Shown here one piece after another: positions 41,866-50,669 of a stretch of DNA of 64,000 nt. Source of the DNA: an uncultured Oscillospiraceae bacterium (GTDB lineage Bacteria > Bacillota > Clostridia > Oscillospirales > Acutalibacteraceae); contig UQDP01000011.1 in assembly GCA_900539845.1 (NCBI GenBank), forward strand, positions 18,665-82,664, written 5' to 3'. Made by a program: the position numbers and the translations under genes. The notes under the pieces are model-generated. The model saw only the letters and a program-made list of their open reading frames with translations, was not told where the DNA came from and ran no database searches. Numbering within the stretch: the stretch's first letter is position 1; every line of letters starts with the position of its first letter.

Positions 41866-43545
41866 TTAATTGAGCACCTTGAAATCGACCTTGCCTACCT
41901 TTGTGCGCGGAAGCTCGTCAATATAAACGATTTCTCTGGGCAAACTCCATTTTGAAAGGTTCTGCTCGCCGAAATGCTTGATCTTGGCGGTGAGTGCCTC
42001 TTCATCATCCCTTGCGAACTTCTTGTTTTTAACAACAAAGAGCTTGAGCATCGTTTTGCCGCCGTCTTCCTTGCCTATAACGCAGCAGTCATAGATCTCT
42101 GCCATGGAGCGGTAAGTTTCTTCAATGAATGAGGGATAAACAAGGTAACCGCTGATCTTATAAACTCTCTTGAGACGCTGGCGGTAATAAATATCTCCTT
42201 TTTCGTCAATATAGCACATATCGCCTGTGTGCAGCCAAACTCTGCCGTCCTCGTGCGCAACAAGCATTTTTGCGGTCTCCTCAGGATCGTTCCAATATCC
42301 CTGCATAAGGGTGGGACCGTATACGCAAAGCTCGCCGTCCTGACCCTCGCATTTTTCCGTTGTGCCGGGTTTGACCGTCATAACTTCAATATTATATGTG
42401 GGTATGCCTATGCAGCCCTGAGGCGCTTCACGCAGCGGATCGGTGAAGGTGCAGACGGTTACGCATTCCGTAAGACCGTAGCCGGTAACGAAATGGCATT
42501 TCGCGCCGTTGTCTTTAAGCAGCCTATCCATTTTTTCCGTAAGGGTATACGGCACAACGTCTCCGCCCGAGCCGATGAGCTTCATATTGCTCATATCTAT
42601 ACCCTTAAGATAACCTGCTTTGTAGACTTTTTCAAAGAAATCGGGCACGCCGAAGATGTAGTTGAGATGATATTTTTTGATTGCCTGTGAACACATCTTA
42701 GCGTCGAACTGAGGCCAGAGCGACTGCGCCATTCCAACGCACATCGAAACGTGCATGCACAGCGCAAAACCAAAACCGTGGAAAACGGGAAGCGCTGTAA
42801 GCATTCCGTCTTTATCCTGATCGATCTGCATATTGAGTACGGTCGTAACAACGTCAACAAGTTCATAAGAAAGGTTGTTGATGTTTTCGGAGGAAAGCAT
42901 AACGCCCTTGGGATTGCCCGTTGTGCCGCCGGTCATCATAATAGCGGCTGTTGCCTGATAATCCTGCGCTGTTTCGGGCACGCCGTTTTCTTTAATATAT
43001 TCCTCGCCCTCTTTGATGAAATCGCTCCAGTCCATCAGCTTTTTAACATTGGTTGCGGGAGCGGTCTTGCCCTTTATCTTTTTCTTATAAAGCATGTTTG
43101 CGATTATGCCGTAAGGGGTTTTGGGGAAATACTGCGCCGTTCTGCATTTTACGACTGTTACATCGGGATTATCCTTGAAAGCTTTTTCCGAAACGTCAAA
43201 ACAAAACGCAAATTTGGCGCCCACAAGATTGATCGTGTAATCGGCCTCCGATTTAACGGAAAGCGGATGCAGCATGGAAGCGATAGCGCCTATCTTGTTT
43301 ACTGCGTATATAGCAGCTATGCACTGCGGCATATTCGGCAGGCAGATAACGACTCTGTCTCCTTTTTTAACGCCGTTTGCCAAAAGGCCGGCGGCGCATT
43401 CGTCAACGAGTTTTGATGTCTCGTTCCAGCTGAGCGTGTTATTATAATAGTAAAGGCAGGGATTGTCGCCCCTTTCCTTAACGGAATTTTCAAACTGCTG
43501 ATACATGGTTGTTCTGACATTGTATTTTGATGTGTATTCAATCAT
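41866..43545 (-). CDS. AMP-forming acyl-CoA synthetase-like ligase
   Basis: 559 residues; GGAGAACACATT before the ATG. Adenylate-forming motifs: MTGGTTGNPKGVML (P-loop), YGLTECV, TGD(M)CYIDEKGDIYY, and the hinge RLKRVYKISGYLVYPSF. The C-terminal catalytic Lys is in LPRTKVGKVDFKVL. It activates a carboxylic acid, probably a fatty or aryl acid, and transfers it to CoA or a carrier. Single gene; its terminator lies beyond repeat copy C. Confidence 0.88.
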   Translation of the reverse strand: MIEYTSKYNVRTTMYQQFENSVKERGDNPCLYYYNNTLSWNETSKLVDECAAGLLANGVKKGDRVVICLPNMPQCIAAIYAVNKIGAIASMLHPLSVKSEADYTINLVGAKFAFCFDVSEKAFKDNPDVTVVKCRTAQYFPKTPYGIIANMLYKKKIKGKTAPATNVKKLMDWSDFIKEGEEYIKENGVPETAQDYQATAAIMMTGGTTGNPKGVMLSSENINNLSYELVDVVTTVLNMQIDQDKDGMLTALPVFHGFGFALCMHVSMCVGMAQSLWPQFDAKMCSQAIKKYHLNYIFGVPDFFEKVYKAGYLKGIDMSNMKLIGSGGDVVPYTLTEKMDRLLKDNGAKCHFVTGYGLTECVTVCTFTDPLREAPQGCIGIPTYNIEVMTVKPGTTEKCEGQDGELCVYGPTLMQGYWNDPEETAKMLVAHEDGRVWLHTGDMCYIDEKGDIYYRQRLKRVYKISGYLVYPSFIEETYRSMAEIYDCCVIGKEDGGKTMLKLFVVKNKKFARDDEEALTAKIKHFGEQNLSKWSLPREIVYIDELPRTKVGKVDFKVLN

Positions 43546-43755
43546 AATGTGTTCTCCATTTCTGATTTTTGGTGTTTTCCTGTATCATTTTAATAAAACC
43601 ATGTTCGCCATGCAAGGAAATTGAAAAATATTTATCATTTCTTAATAATTTTAATCACAAACAGACCGCTTTGACTTTTTTGTGCGCAAAATTGTATGAA
43701 TGGCTGTAATAACGCCTCAAACTGCCGTTTTTAAATACATAGGGAAATATTATAT

Positions 43756-43783
43756 TTGACTTTTCGTTCGGTTATGATATATT
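43756..43783 (+). promoter_or_regulatory. promoter of the DUF2238-like gene
   Basis: TTGACT (43756-43761), 16-nt spacer, TATATT (43778-43783). The rest of 43546-43755 shows no gene. Confidence 0.55.
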
Positions 43784-43816
43784 ATATCTGTTATTCTTAA
43801 ATAAAGGATTTTTAAT

Positions 43817-44503
43817 ATGGCATACAAAATTAAGAAGCACCCCACCCAAAAAATACCGAAAGCGCAGTTTGCTTTCTGGATCATCACTCGTATAGCGCTC
43901 CTGATCTGTGCCTGTTATTCTTTTGTAACCGGCGATCTCGTTATGGGTTTTGAATCCGTTTTTTGCTTTATATTCACTCATCTTTGGGATATGTTTCAGG
44001 TGTTCGGCAACGGCTCGTTCATCGAAGAAGTGCCGCCGCTTTCGCAGACGCTGCTGAATGTAATCATATTTATAGGTATCGTTATCGGGTCATATATGGG
44101 GATGTTTGACCGTCTTTGGTGGTTCGATATATTTATGCACGTGCTTTCGGGATTTGTATGTGCGTCGTTCGGCTATGATTTTGCCTGTATCATCCAGCGC
44201 AAAAAAGGGCAGTGCGCCGCAACGCTTGCCGCGATCTTCGGTCTGATGTTCGCGCTGTCTATCGCCGTGGGCTGGGAGTTTTATGAATTTTTGATGGATA
44301 CTCTGCACGGTACCAATCTTCAGCTTGCAAAGCCGGGCGAGGAAACAGCTATGTTTGATCTTTCGCGCTATAACGGCGAATACGGTTATCTGGGGCTGTT
44401 TGACACGATGACGGATATGATGATGAATGCCGTCGGGGGCATCATCGGAATGATATTTATGATCGTTCTCAGAAACCGAAAGAAAAACAAAAAGAAAAAA
44501 TAA
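43817..44503 (+). CDS. membrane protein, YjdF/DUF2238-like
   Basis: 228 residues with about five to six membrane segments. DTMTDMMMNAVGGIIG near residue 195 and GWEFYEF near 155 correspond to the DUF2238 pattern seen in E. coli YjdF (not the azaaromatic-riboswitch protein of the same name). Basic C-terminal tail. Function unknown. Own promoter and terminator. Confidence 0.7.
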   Translation: MAYKIKKHPTQKIPKAQFAFWIITRIALLICACYSFVTGDLVMGFESVFCFIFTHLWDMFQVFGNGSFIEEVPPLSQTLLNVIIFIGIVIGSYMGMFDRLWWFDIFMHVLSGFVCASFGYDFACIIQRKKGQCAATLAAIFGLMFALSIAVGWEFYEFLMDTLHGTNLQLAKPGEETAMFDLSRYNGEYGYLGLFDTMTDMMMNAVGGIIGMIFMIVLRNRKKNKKKK

Positions 44504-44515
44504 AAGGATTTTCTG

Positions 44516-44549
44516 CATCGGCGCAAACGAAATGGCGCCGGTGTTTTTT
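44516..44549 (+). terminator. terminator of the DUF2238-like gene
   Basis: ATCGGCGC...GCGCCGGT hairpin followed by seven T. Confidence 0.85.
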
Positions 44550-44618
44550 TATGACATTTTTTTCATTTGGAGTAATATATACTCTTACCGTATTAATAAA
44601 TAAACGGACGTGAAAAAA

Positions 44619-46751
44619 ATGAAAACGGCAGTAAAAAAGAAGAAAATAGACGAAATCAGGCAGACCGTGAAAAGCAAAAAAGTTAAGCGGATATTCGAGC
44701 ATGCCGCTTATTTTTTGGCAGGCTTCCTTCTGGCGCAGAGCTCGGTGCTTGAGAATGCGTCACCGTTTGCCGTTTCGCTGATATCGGTTTCAAAAAAGAA
44801 AAACTATTTTTATTCCGCAGTGGGCGGCGCGCTCGGCTATCTCGTGTTTGCTTCGGACAGCTTCGCACGGTATGCCGCGGCGGTCGTGATCGTTTTTCTG
44901 GGCACGCTTGCGCTTGATCTTGCGGATTACCGCACCGAGCCGTTTCTTCCCATGGCGATCTCTTTTTGCGCGCTGGCGGCAACCGGCTTTGTTGTTGATA
45001 TTAAAACAGGCGGAGGAAGCGCCGATCTCGCGCTGACAGCGGCGGAAAGCATCCTCGGCGGCGGCGGAGCGTTTTTCTTTTTCAGAACTTTGAATTGCAG
45101 CCTGGACCGCCTGCGTTTTAAAGCGCTGCCGGTATCCGATCTCACCTGCATCATCATTTCCGCCTCGCTGATCCTGATGAGTCTTTCAAGGCTGACGATA
45201 GGGGGCTTTTCACCGGCGCGCTGTATTGCGCTGCTGCTGGTGCTTATCACGGTACGCTACGGCTCGGACAGACTCGGTATCATGCTTGCGCTTTCCGTTG
45301 GATTTGCTTTTTCCCTCAGCGGAGAGAATGTGCTTTTTCTTACGGGGGCGTACGGTTTTTCGGCTCTCCTTGCCTGCCTTTTCTGCCCGTTCGGCACACT
45401 TGCCTGCGCAGTGTCTTTTGCGCTTTCCGCCGCGCTTTTCACCGTTGCGGCGGGCGCCGGGGCATACTGTTTTATTGAGGCGGCGGCAGCCTCTGTGATC
45501 CTTGTGCTGTTTCCGCGTGTGCTGAGCGAAAAAATAGACAATTTCTTTCACGATGGGGAGAATATCACGCCGGACGGATCCCTTCGCCAGAGCCTTGTTA
45601 TGCGGCTTCGCTTCGCTTCGGGCGCGATCAATTACATCAGCGAGAGCGTAAACGAGGTGCGCGAACGCATAAATGATATCAATGACAGAAAGGCGTTTGA
45701 GCGCAGGGCGGATCAAACGGAGCAGGAATATCTTTCGCAGGAGATCATAAACGAGAAGACCAATGAGATACGTATGGTGGCTTCGGATCAGTTCTTTTCC
45801 ATTTCGGATATGCTGGCGGATCTTGCCCGTGAGTTTGACGAGGCGGAGTATTTTGACAATATTGCCGCCGGAAAGATACGCCGTGTGCTCGGCGAATATG
45901 ATATTTACCCCAAAAGCATTTCGGTTATCGAGGATAAATACGGCAGGATTCGCATAGAAATACTGACACAGGGGCGTGAAACGGGTTTCCATGATCCGAA
46001 GCTGCAAAAAGAGGTGTCAAAAGCGTGCTCGCGGTATTTTTCAAGGTGCAGAGTCACACATTTCAAAGAGGATTCCATGATCACGTTCACTGAAAAGCCG
46101 AATTATTCGCTTGAGATCGGTTTTGCGCAGCACAGTGCGGAAGGCACGCTGTGCGGAGATTGCGTGAAAACCGTCAATGACGGACATGGGCGCAGCGTGC
46201 TCATCATCAGTGACGGCATGGGAAAGGGCGGCAGAGCGGCGCTCGACAGTGCTATGGGAGCAGGTCTGCTTTCAAAGCTGCTGACGGCGGGCTTTGGATT
46301 CGACAGCGCTCTGAAGGTAGTGAATTCCGCTCTGCTCGTGAAATCGGGCGATGAAAGCTTGGCGACGCTGGACTGTTCCTGTATAGACCTTTTCACGGGC
46401 AGAACGGAGCTTTACAAGGCAGGCGCGCCGGCAACCTATATCGTTAAAAACAACAGGGTAACAAAATGCGAGCTTGCGTCCATGCCGGCAGGGATTCTGA
46501 GAGGAATAGAATTCGCGAAACGCACGGCAGTATTGAGTGACGGCGATCTGATCGTTATGGTGAGCGACGGTATTACCGATCCCGGCTCAGAGTGGCTTTC
46601 GGGCATACTGACGGGGTTTGAGAATGTGCCGCCGCAGCAGATCGCGGATGAGATCCTTAAGGAAGCCCTCAATATAACAAAGGATATGAAAGAAGATGAT
46701 ATGAGCGTCATTGCCGCGAGACTCAACCGATTTGACGATTCACGGGACTGA
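44619..46751 (+). CDS. spoIIE: stage II sporulation protein E (SpoIIE-type PP2C phosphatase)
   Basis: About 710 residues. About ten hydrophobic segments (30-290), a regulatory region (about 300-510), then a PP2C/SpoIIE phosphatase domain with metal-binding Asp in IISDGMGKG (about 532), LDCSCIDLFTGR, and MVSDGITDPG near 650. SpoIIE dephosphorylates SpoIIAA to release sigma-F in the forespore, so the organism probably sporulates. ATG 44619 is preferred; a GTG at 44610 is the alternative. Immediately upstream of glmS with no terminator seen between. Confidence 0.92.
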   Translation: MKTAVKKKKIDEIRQTVKSKKVKRIFEHAAYFLAGFLLAQSSVLENASPFAVSLISVSKKKNYFYSAVGGALGYLVFASDSFARYAAAVVIVFLGTLALDLADYRTEPFLPMAISFCALAATGFVVDIKTGGGSADLALTAAESILGGGGAFFFFRTLNCSLDRLRFKALPVSDLTCIIISASLILMSLSRLTIGGFSPARCIALLLVLITVRYGSDRLGIMLALSVGFAFSLSGENVLFLTGAYGFSALLACLFCPFGTLACAVSFALSAALFTVAAGAGAYCFIEAAAASVILVLFPRVLSEKIDNFFHDGENITPDGSLRQSLVMRLRFASGAINYISESVNEVRERINDINDRKAFERRADQTEQEYLSQEIINEKTNEIRMVASDQFFSISDMLADLAREFDEAEYFDNIAAGKIRRVLGEYDIYPKSISVIEDKYGRIRIEILTQGRETGFHDPKLQKEVSKACSRYFSRCRVTHFKEDSMITFTEKPNYSLEIGFAQHSAEGTLCGDCVKTVNDGHGRSVLIISDGMGKGGRAALDSAMGAGLLSKLLTAGFGFDSALKVVNSALLVKSGDESLATLDCSCIDLFTGRTELYKAGAPATYIVKNNRVTKCELASMPAGILRGIEFAKRTAVLSDGDLIVMVSDGITDPGSEWLSGILTGFENVPPQQIADEILKEALNITKDMKEDDMSVIAARLNRFDDSRD

Positions 46752-46804
46752 CGGCAGTGACATCGTGTTTTGAATTTGATTATTTTGGGTAAAGGAGTTA
46801 TTTT

Positions 46805-48622
46805 ATGTGCGGAATTATCGGATATATAGGCAGAAGTGAGGCCACGGGCATACTCATAAAGGGGCTTAAGGGGCTTGAATACAGAGGATATGACAGCGGC
46901 GGCATAGCTGTTTTGAATGAAACGGGTCTTGATGTTGTGAAGGCTGCCGGAGAGATCCGGCATCTTGAGGAAAAACTAAAAAATTCTGCCCCGTCGGGTA
47001 CGCTCGGAATCGGGCATACACGCTGGGCGACCCATGGGAAAGCGAACGAGGCAAACGCCCACCCTCAGCTGAGCAGGCATTTTGCCGTTGTGCATAACGG
47101 TATCATCGAAAATTACAAGGAGATCAAGGAAAGCCTGCTTATGAGCGGCGTTTCCTTTGAAAGCGACACGGATACCGAGGTGATACCGAAGCTGCTGGAG
47201 CTGAATTACAACGGAAGCGTCAGGGAGGCTGTAAAAAAGACCCTGCCTATGCTTGACGGTTCTTATGCTCTGGGCATTGTTTGCACGGATGATCAGGATA
47301 CGCTTTACTGCGCAAAAAAAGGCTCGCCTCTTATCATCGGTATCGGCGAGGATGAAAACTATATATCGTCAGATATAAATCCGCTTTTGAGCCGAACAAA
47401 AAAAGCCGTTTACCTTGAGGACGGCGAAACGGCGGAGCTGACGCGCAGCGGTGTAACGGTCTATGATGAAAATTTTGCTTTGGTACAAAAAGAGGTGCAG
47501 ACGGTAGAGAATGACAAAAGCGAAGGGGAAAAGGGCAGCTTTCCTCATTTTATGCTCAAAGAGATATATGAACAGCCGAGAGCCGTTAAGGATACGATAG
47601 AATCGGTGGCGACCGGCGGAGAGGTCGTTTTGGATCATATTCCTTTCTCAAAGGACGATATAAAAAATTTGAGCCGAATCTATATAGTGGGCTGCGGTTC
47701 GGCTTACCATGTAGGTCTTATGGCGAAATACAGCTTTGAAAAGATTGCGAAGATCCCATGCTTTGCGGAATACGCCGGTGAGTTCAGATATGCCGATCCC
47801 GTGCTGGACGAAAACTGCCTTGTGATCATCATGAGCCAGAGCGGCGAAACGGCGGACAGTTTAGCGGCGCTGAAACAGGCAAAGGAGCTGGGCGCGAAAA
47901 CGATAAGCATTGTAAACGTAGCCGGAAGCTCCATTGCGAAAATGAGCGATTACAGTCTGCTTACAAGGGCGGGAGCGGAAATCGCGGTTGCCACCACAAA
48001 GGCTTTTTCCTGCCAGCTTGCCATGCTCAATATGCTTTGCCTTTACATTGCAGGGGCAAGGGGCGCCTGTGCGGAGGTGTTTAGTGAAATCGCCGTTAAT
48101 ATGAGCGCAATGCTGCCGAAAAAAATAGAACGTGTTCTCAACAACAGCGAGGAAATAAAAAAAGTTGCCGCCGGCATCAGGGATATAGACAAATGCTTTT
48201 TCCTCGGCAGAAACACGGATTACGGCGCAGCGCTGGAGGGCGCGCTCAAATTAAAAGAGGTCAGTTATATAGACTGTCTCGGCTGTCCGGCAAGCGAGCT
48301 TAAGCACGGCACGATAAGCCTGATAGAAAAAGGCACCGTGTGTTTCGGTCTGATAAGCAGCGCCGAGCTGTTGCCTAAGACCGTTTCCAATCTGGAGGAG
48401 GTCATTTCGCGTGGGGCGCGCGTAATCGTTTTTGCCCCGGAAAGCCTGAAGGATTCGCTCACGCAGTTTGAAACCGTTATAGCTTACCCGGATTCGATTC
48501 CGTTTCTGACTCCCGCCATAGAAATTATTCCGCTTCAGCTTCTTGCTTATTACACGGCGAATGAGAAAGGTCTGCCGATAGATAAGCCGCGTAATCTTGC
48601 CAAGTCCGTAACAGTTGAATAG
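46805..48622 (+). CDS. glmS: glutamine-fructose-6-phosphate aminotransferase
   Basis: 605 residues; AAAGGAG upstream. N-terminal glutaminase with Cys1 in MCGIIGYIG, HTRWATHGKANEANAHP and SDINPLL; two SIS domains with GCGSAYHVGL (about 297) and SQSGETADSLAALKQAK; C-terminal DKPRNLAKSVTVE as expected. It makes glucosamine 6-phosphate for peptidoglycan. Only 53 nt separate it from spoIIE, so the glmS ribozyme is absent. Confidence 0.97.
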   Translation: MCGIIGYIGRSEATGILIKGLKGLEYRGYDSGGIAVLNETGLDVVKAAGEIRHLEEKLKNSAPSGTLGIGHTRWATHGKANEANAHPQLSRHFAVVHNGIIENYKEIKESLLMSGVSFESDTDTEVIPKLLELNYNGSVREAVKKTLPMLDGSYALGIVCTDDQDTLYCAKKGSPLIIGIGEDENYISSDINPLLSRTKKAVYLEDGETAELTRSGVTVYDENFALVQKEVQTVENDKSEGEKGSFPHFMLKEIYEQPRAVKDTIESVATGGEVVLDHIPFSKDDIKNLSRIYIVGCGSAYHVGLMAKYSFEKIAKIPCFAEYAGEFRYADPVLDENCLVIIMSQSGETADSLAALKQAKELGAKTISIVNVAGSSIAKMSDYSLLTRAGAEIAVATTKAFSCQLAMLNMLCLYIAGARGACAEVFSEIAVNMSAMLPKKIERVLNNSEEIKKVAAGIRDIDKCFFLGRNTDYGAALEGALKLKEVSYIDCLGCPASELKHGTISLIEKGTVCFGLISSAELLPKTVSNLEEVISRGARVIVFAPESLKDSLTQFETVIAYPDSIPFLTPAIEIIPLQLLAYYTANEKGLPIDKPRNLAKSVTVE

Positions 48623-48631
48623 TGTATATAT

Positions 48632-48664
48632 AAAAACACCTGCTGTTTTCAGCAGGTGTTTTTA
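48632..48664. terminator. bidirectional terminator after glmS
   Basis: AAACACCTGCTG...CAGCAGGTGTTT with A-rich left and T-run right, between convergent genes. Confidence 0.9.
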
Positions 48665-48679
48665 TGTATAGTAGTCGTG

Positions 48680-49147
48680 TTATTCATACTGCGGCGGCTG
48701 ATTGCCGTTGTCATATCCCTGATAAGGCGCGCCGGGTCCGTAAGGCGGATTTTGGGGATTCTGCTGTGAAGCGATCATCATAGCGTCGTTTGTGATCTTT
48801 TTGGGAAGCTGGGACTGCCTTATTGCGCCTACCAGCGCGGTTATTCCCGGTATCAGGCAGATGAACCAGCCTATGATCAGCCCGATTATCTTACCTGTCC
48901 AGTCTGCGTCTGAAAAATCAATAATAAGCGCGCCGTTCATGATCATGCAGGTCGCTTTTATCCCCTGCCCGAGACCGAGGATGGTATTGATCCCGTCGGT
49001 GTCCTTGTCAAATGTAATGATCTCGGAGCCGTTGAATTCCGCAATGGTAACGGCAAAGCCCTCCATTCTGTATTTTTCCGCAAGCTGATGTGCAAACATC
49101 TGCATATTGAAATCCGGGCTTATGTTGAAAACGATTTGATTTGCCAT
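48680..49147 (-). CDS. small membrane protein with Pro/Gln-rich tail
   Basis: 155 residues. Two hydrophobic stretches (about 58-75 and 83-105), the second WTGKIIGLIIGWFICLIPGI. The C-terminal 30 residues are rich in Pro, Gln, Gly and Asn. GAGG precedes the ATG. No family recognised. It lies 26 nt after the DUF2752 gene, on the same strand, and is probably co-transcribed with it. Confidence 0.65.
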   Translation of the reverse strand: MANQIVFNISPDFNMQMFAHQLAEKYRMEGFAVTIAEFNGSEIITFDKDTDGINTILGLGQGIKATCMIMNGALIIDFSDADWTGKIIGLIIGWFICLIPGITALVGAIRQSQLPKKITNDAMMIASQQNPQNPPYGPGAPYQGYDNGNQPPQYE

Positions 49148-49172
49148 AAAAAAACTCCTCTAAAAATAATAT

Positions 49173-49550
49173 TTATAAGATTTTATGAAGCCATAAACCG
49201 AGCAAAAGCAAGGCTGTAACGGCAGTTCCTGTTATGATGAGCCTGTTACTTATCTTTCTTTTCAGAACAAACTGATAATACAGCAGATAAAAAAGCTCCG
49301 TAAAGATAAGCGGCGAAAGCGGATGATACGATACTGCGGCAGAGAAATCGCCGAGCAAAATACAACCAAACGCTCTTGTAATACCGCAGCCGGGGCAGTC
49401 CATACCCGTCAGCATTTTAAAAGGGCATCTGTAAAACAAAAGCACGAGCGCGGTAAAAAAGCAGATCCAAAATATATTTTTTAAAACGGCTTTTCGCTTT
49501 GCCGCCGCAGCAGGGCTTTTCATATTACGCATCAAGATCTCTGATTTCAT
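49173..49550 (-). CDS. DUF2752 membrane protein
   Basis: 125 residues. The DUF2752 motif GMDCPGCGITRAFGCILLGD with its two Cys is at about 50-69, followed by YHPLSPLIF. Three membrane segments. AAGGTATTTAAA before the ATG. Function unknown; such proteins are frequent near cell-envelope genes in Firmicutes and Bacteroidetes. Confidence 0.85.
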   Translation of the reverse strand: MKSEILMRNMKSPAAAAKRKAVLKNIFWICFFTALVLLFYRCPFKMLTGMDCPGCGITRAFGCILLGDFSAAVSYHPLSPLIFTELFYLLYYQFVLKRKISNRLIITGTAVTALLLLGLWLHKIL

Positions 49551-49634
49551 TTTAAATACCTTCGGTTAGATAGTATCATACTTATAACCGATGTGTCAAT
49601 ATAAACAGAACCGACTGAACTAAAAACACAATAA

Positions 49635-49656
49635 AAAGCTGCCCGGCGGCAGCTTT
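49635..49656. terminator. terminator hairpin, left copy of exact 22-bp duplication
   Basis: AAAGCTGCC-CGGC-GGCAGCTTT, a perfect 9-bp stem. An identical copy is at 49942-49963, with element copy D between. Its left A-run gives a T-run for transcripts from the VanY side (minus strand). Confidence 0.92.
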
Positions 49657-49941
49657 CAGGCTGTCGATAAAGTCGGCTGAACCGCGCAAAGGATAAATTT
49701 GTTTGCAAAATGATGAATTGAAAGGAGCAATGCGGGCATCGCTCCGCTTTAAATCTTACAAAGTAATAAACCCGCTCAAGTTGAGAACTTGAGCGGGTTT
49801 GCGCTTTCCGCCTTTGTCAATTCTAACGTACCGTTGTACGCCTACGAATTGCCAAATGCGAAATTCAGCTCGATTTCTCGAACCCTGTTCAGCGTGTAGG
49901 GATACATATTTTTCTAAATTTTTGACTTTTTCTACACGCTG
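49657..49941 (+). repeat. terminator-associated dispersed element, copy D (285 bp)
   Basis: Begins CAGGCTGTCGATAAAGTCGG and ends CTACACGCTG like copy A. Stems: GGAGC(A)ATG/CAT(C)GCTCC, AAACCCGCTCAAG/CTTGAGCGGGTTT, CAATTC(CGTAC/GTACG)GAATTG, CAGCGTGTAG/CTACACGCTG. Flanked by an exact 22-bp duplication that is precisely a terminator hairpin. No ORF. Confidence 0.92.
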
Positions 49942-49963
49942 AAAGCTGCCCGGCGGCAGCTTT
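49942..49963. terminator. terminator hairpin, right copy of 22-bp duplication
   Basis: Identical to 49635-49656; it keeps the right-hand T-run of the presumed original bidirectional terminator. It is the first hairpin after the VanY stop on the minus strand. Confidence 0.92.
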
Positions 49964-49988
49964 TTATTCGGTTGCAGAATGACTGCGG

Positions 49989-50669
49989 TCATATCTTATT
50001 CAGATATTCCTCAAGGCACTCTTTGCTCTCGTATATCTCTTTTGCCGCGTCCTTGCCCACATATCTGTAATGCCATGGCTCGTAATCTATGCCGGTGATC
50101 TCCGCCTTATCCGATGGATAGCGAAGAATAAAGCCGTATTTGTAAGCATTCTCGGCAAGCCAGTCATATACTTCATCGCCGGTGCTTCTGCCCTCTTCGG
50201 CATTTATGTCCACGGCAAGCCCCAGTTCGTGTTCGCTCGTTCCGGGTTCGGCAACTGTTTCAAGCGCAAGACTGCGTGCCCTGCTCTTTGAATAGCCTTC
50301 ACTCTGATAAGCGGCGATCTTGTTATCCAGCACGCTTTCCTGTTCCTCCTGAGAACGGTATCCCGCCCGAACAAAAGGGTATATGCCCTGTGCGCGCATA
50401 TCGTCAAACATCTGCTGCAGATCGGGATAGATTCTTGCATCCACTTTTTCACCGTTTGAAAGCTGCGTGAATTCGCTGCTCCAGCCGTCAGGCACGGGAT
50501 TATCGGCATTTACAAGAGTGAGCTGCCAGTTCTGCGAATCATCCTTTACTGTGATGATCTGGCCTGATGAGGATAATCTCAGACCGCCGGAAGTAAATGC
50601 CCACACGCCGGCAAAAGCAACGGCGCATACGGCGAGCGCTAGAATCAGAAGTTTAATTTTGCTTTTCAT
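49989..50669 (-). CDS. D-alanyl-D-alanine carboxypeptidase, VanY family
   Basis: 226 residues. N-terminal signal anchor (about 5-27). Zinc-peptidase motifs: SEHELGLAVDIN (about 150) with the His/Asp ligands and EPWHYRYVG (about 203) with the catalytic Glu/His. It removes terminal D-Ala from peptidoglycan stems outside the membrane. Start overlaps the end of the histidine-kinase gene, so it is coupled to a VanS/VanR-like pair. No vanHAX ligase genes are here, so glycopeptide resistance should not be assumed. Confidence 0.9.
   Translation of the reverse strand: MKSKIKLLILALAVCAVAFAGVWAFTSGGLRLSSSGQIITVKDDSQNWQLTLVNADNPVPDGWSSEFTQLSNGEKVDARIYPDLQQMFDDMRAQGIYPFVRAGYRSQEEQESVLDNKIAAYQSEGYSKSRARSLALETVAEPGTSEHELGLAVDINAEEGRSTGDEVYDWLAENAYKYGFILRYPSDKAEITGIDYEPWHYRYVGKDAAKEIYESKECLEEYLNKI

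Noticed and set aside
46752..46804. glmS ribozyme before glmS
   Set aside because: Only 53 nt separate spoIIE and glmS, too short for the ribozyme core.
49756..49992. Minus-strand ORF inside element copy D
   Set aside because: Has no equivalent in copies A, B or C; the element is better explained by conserved stems.
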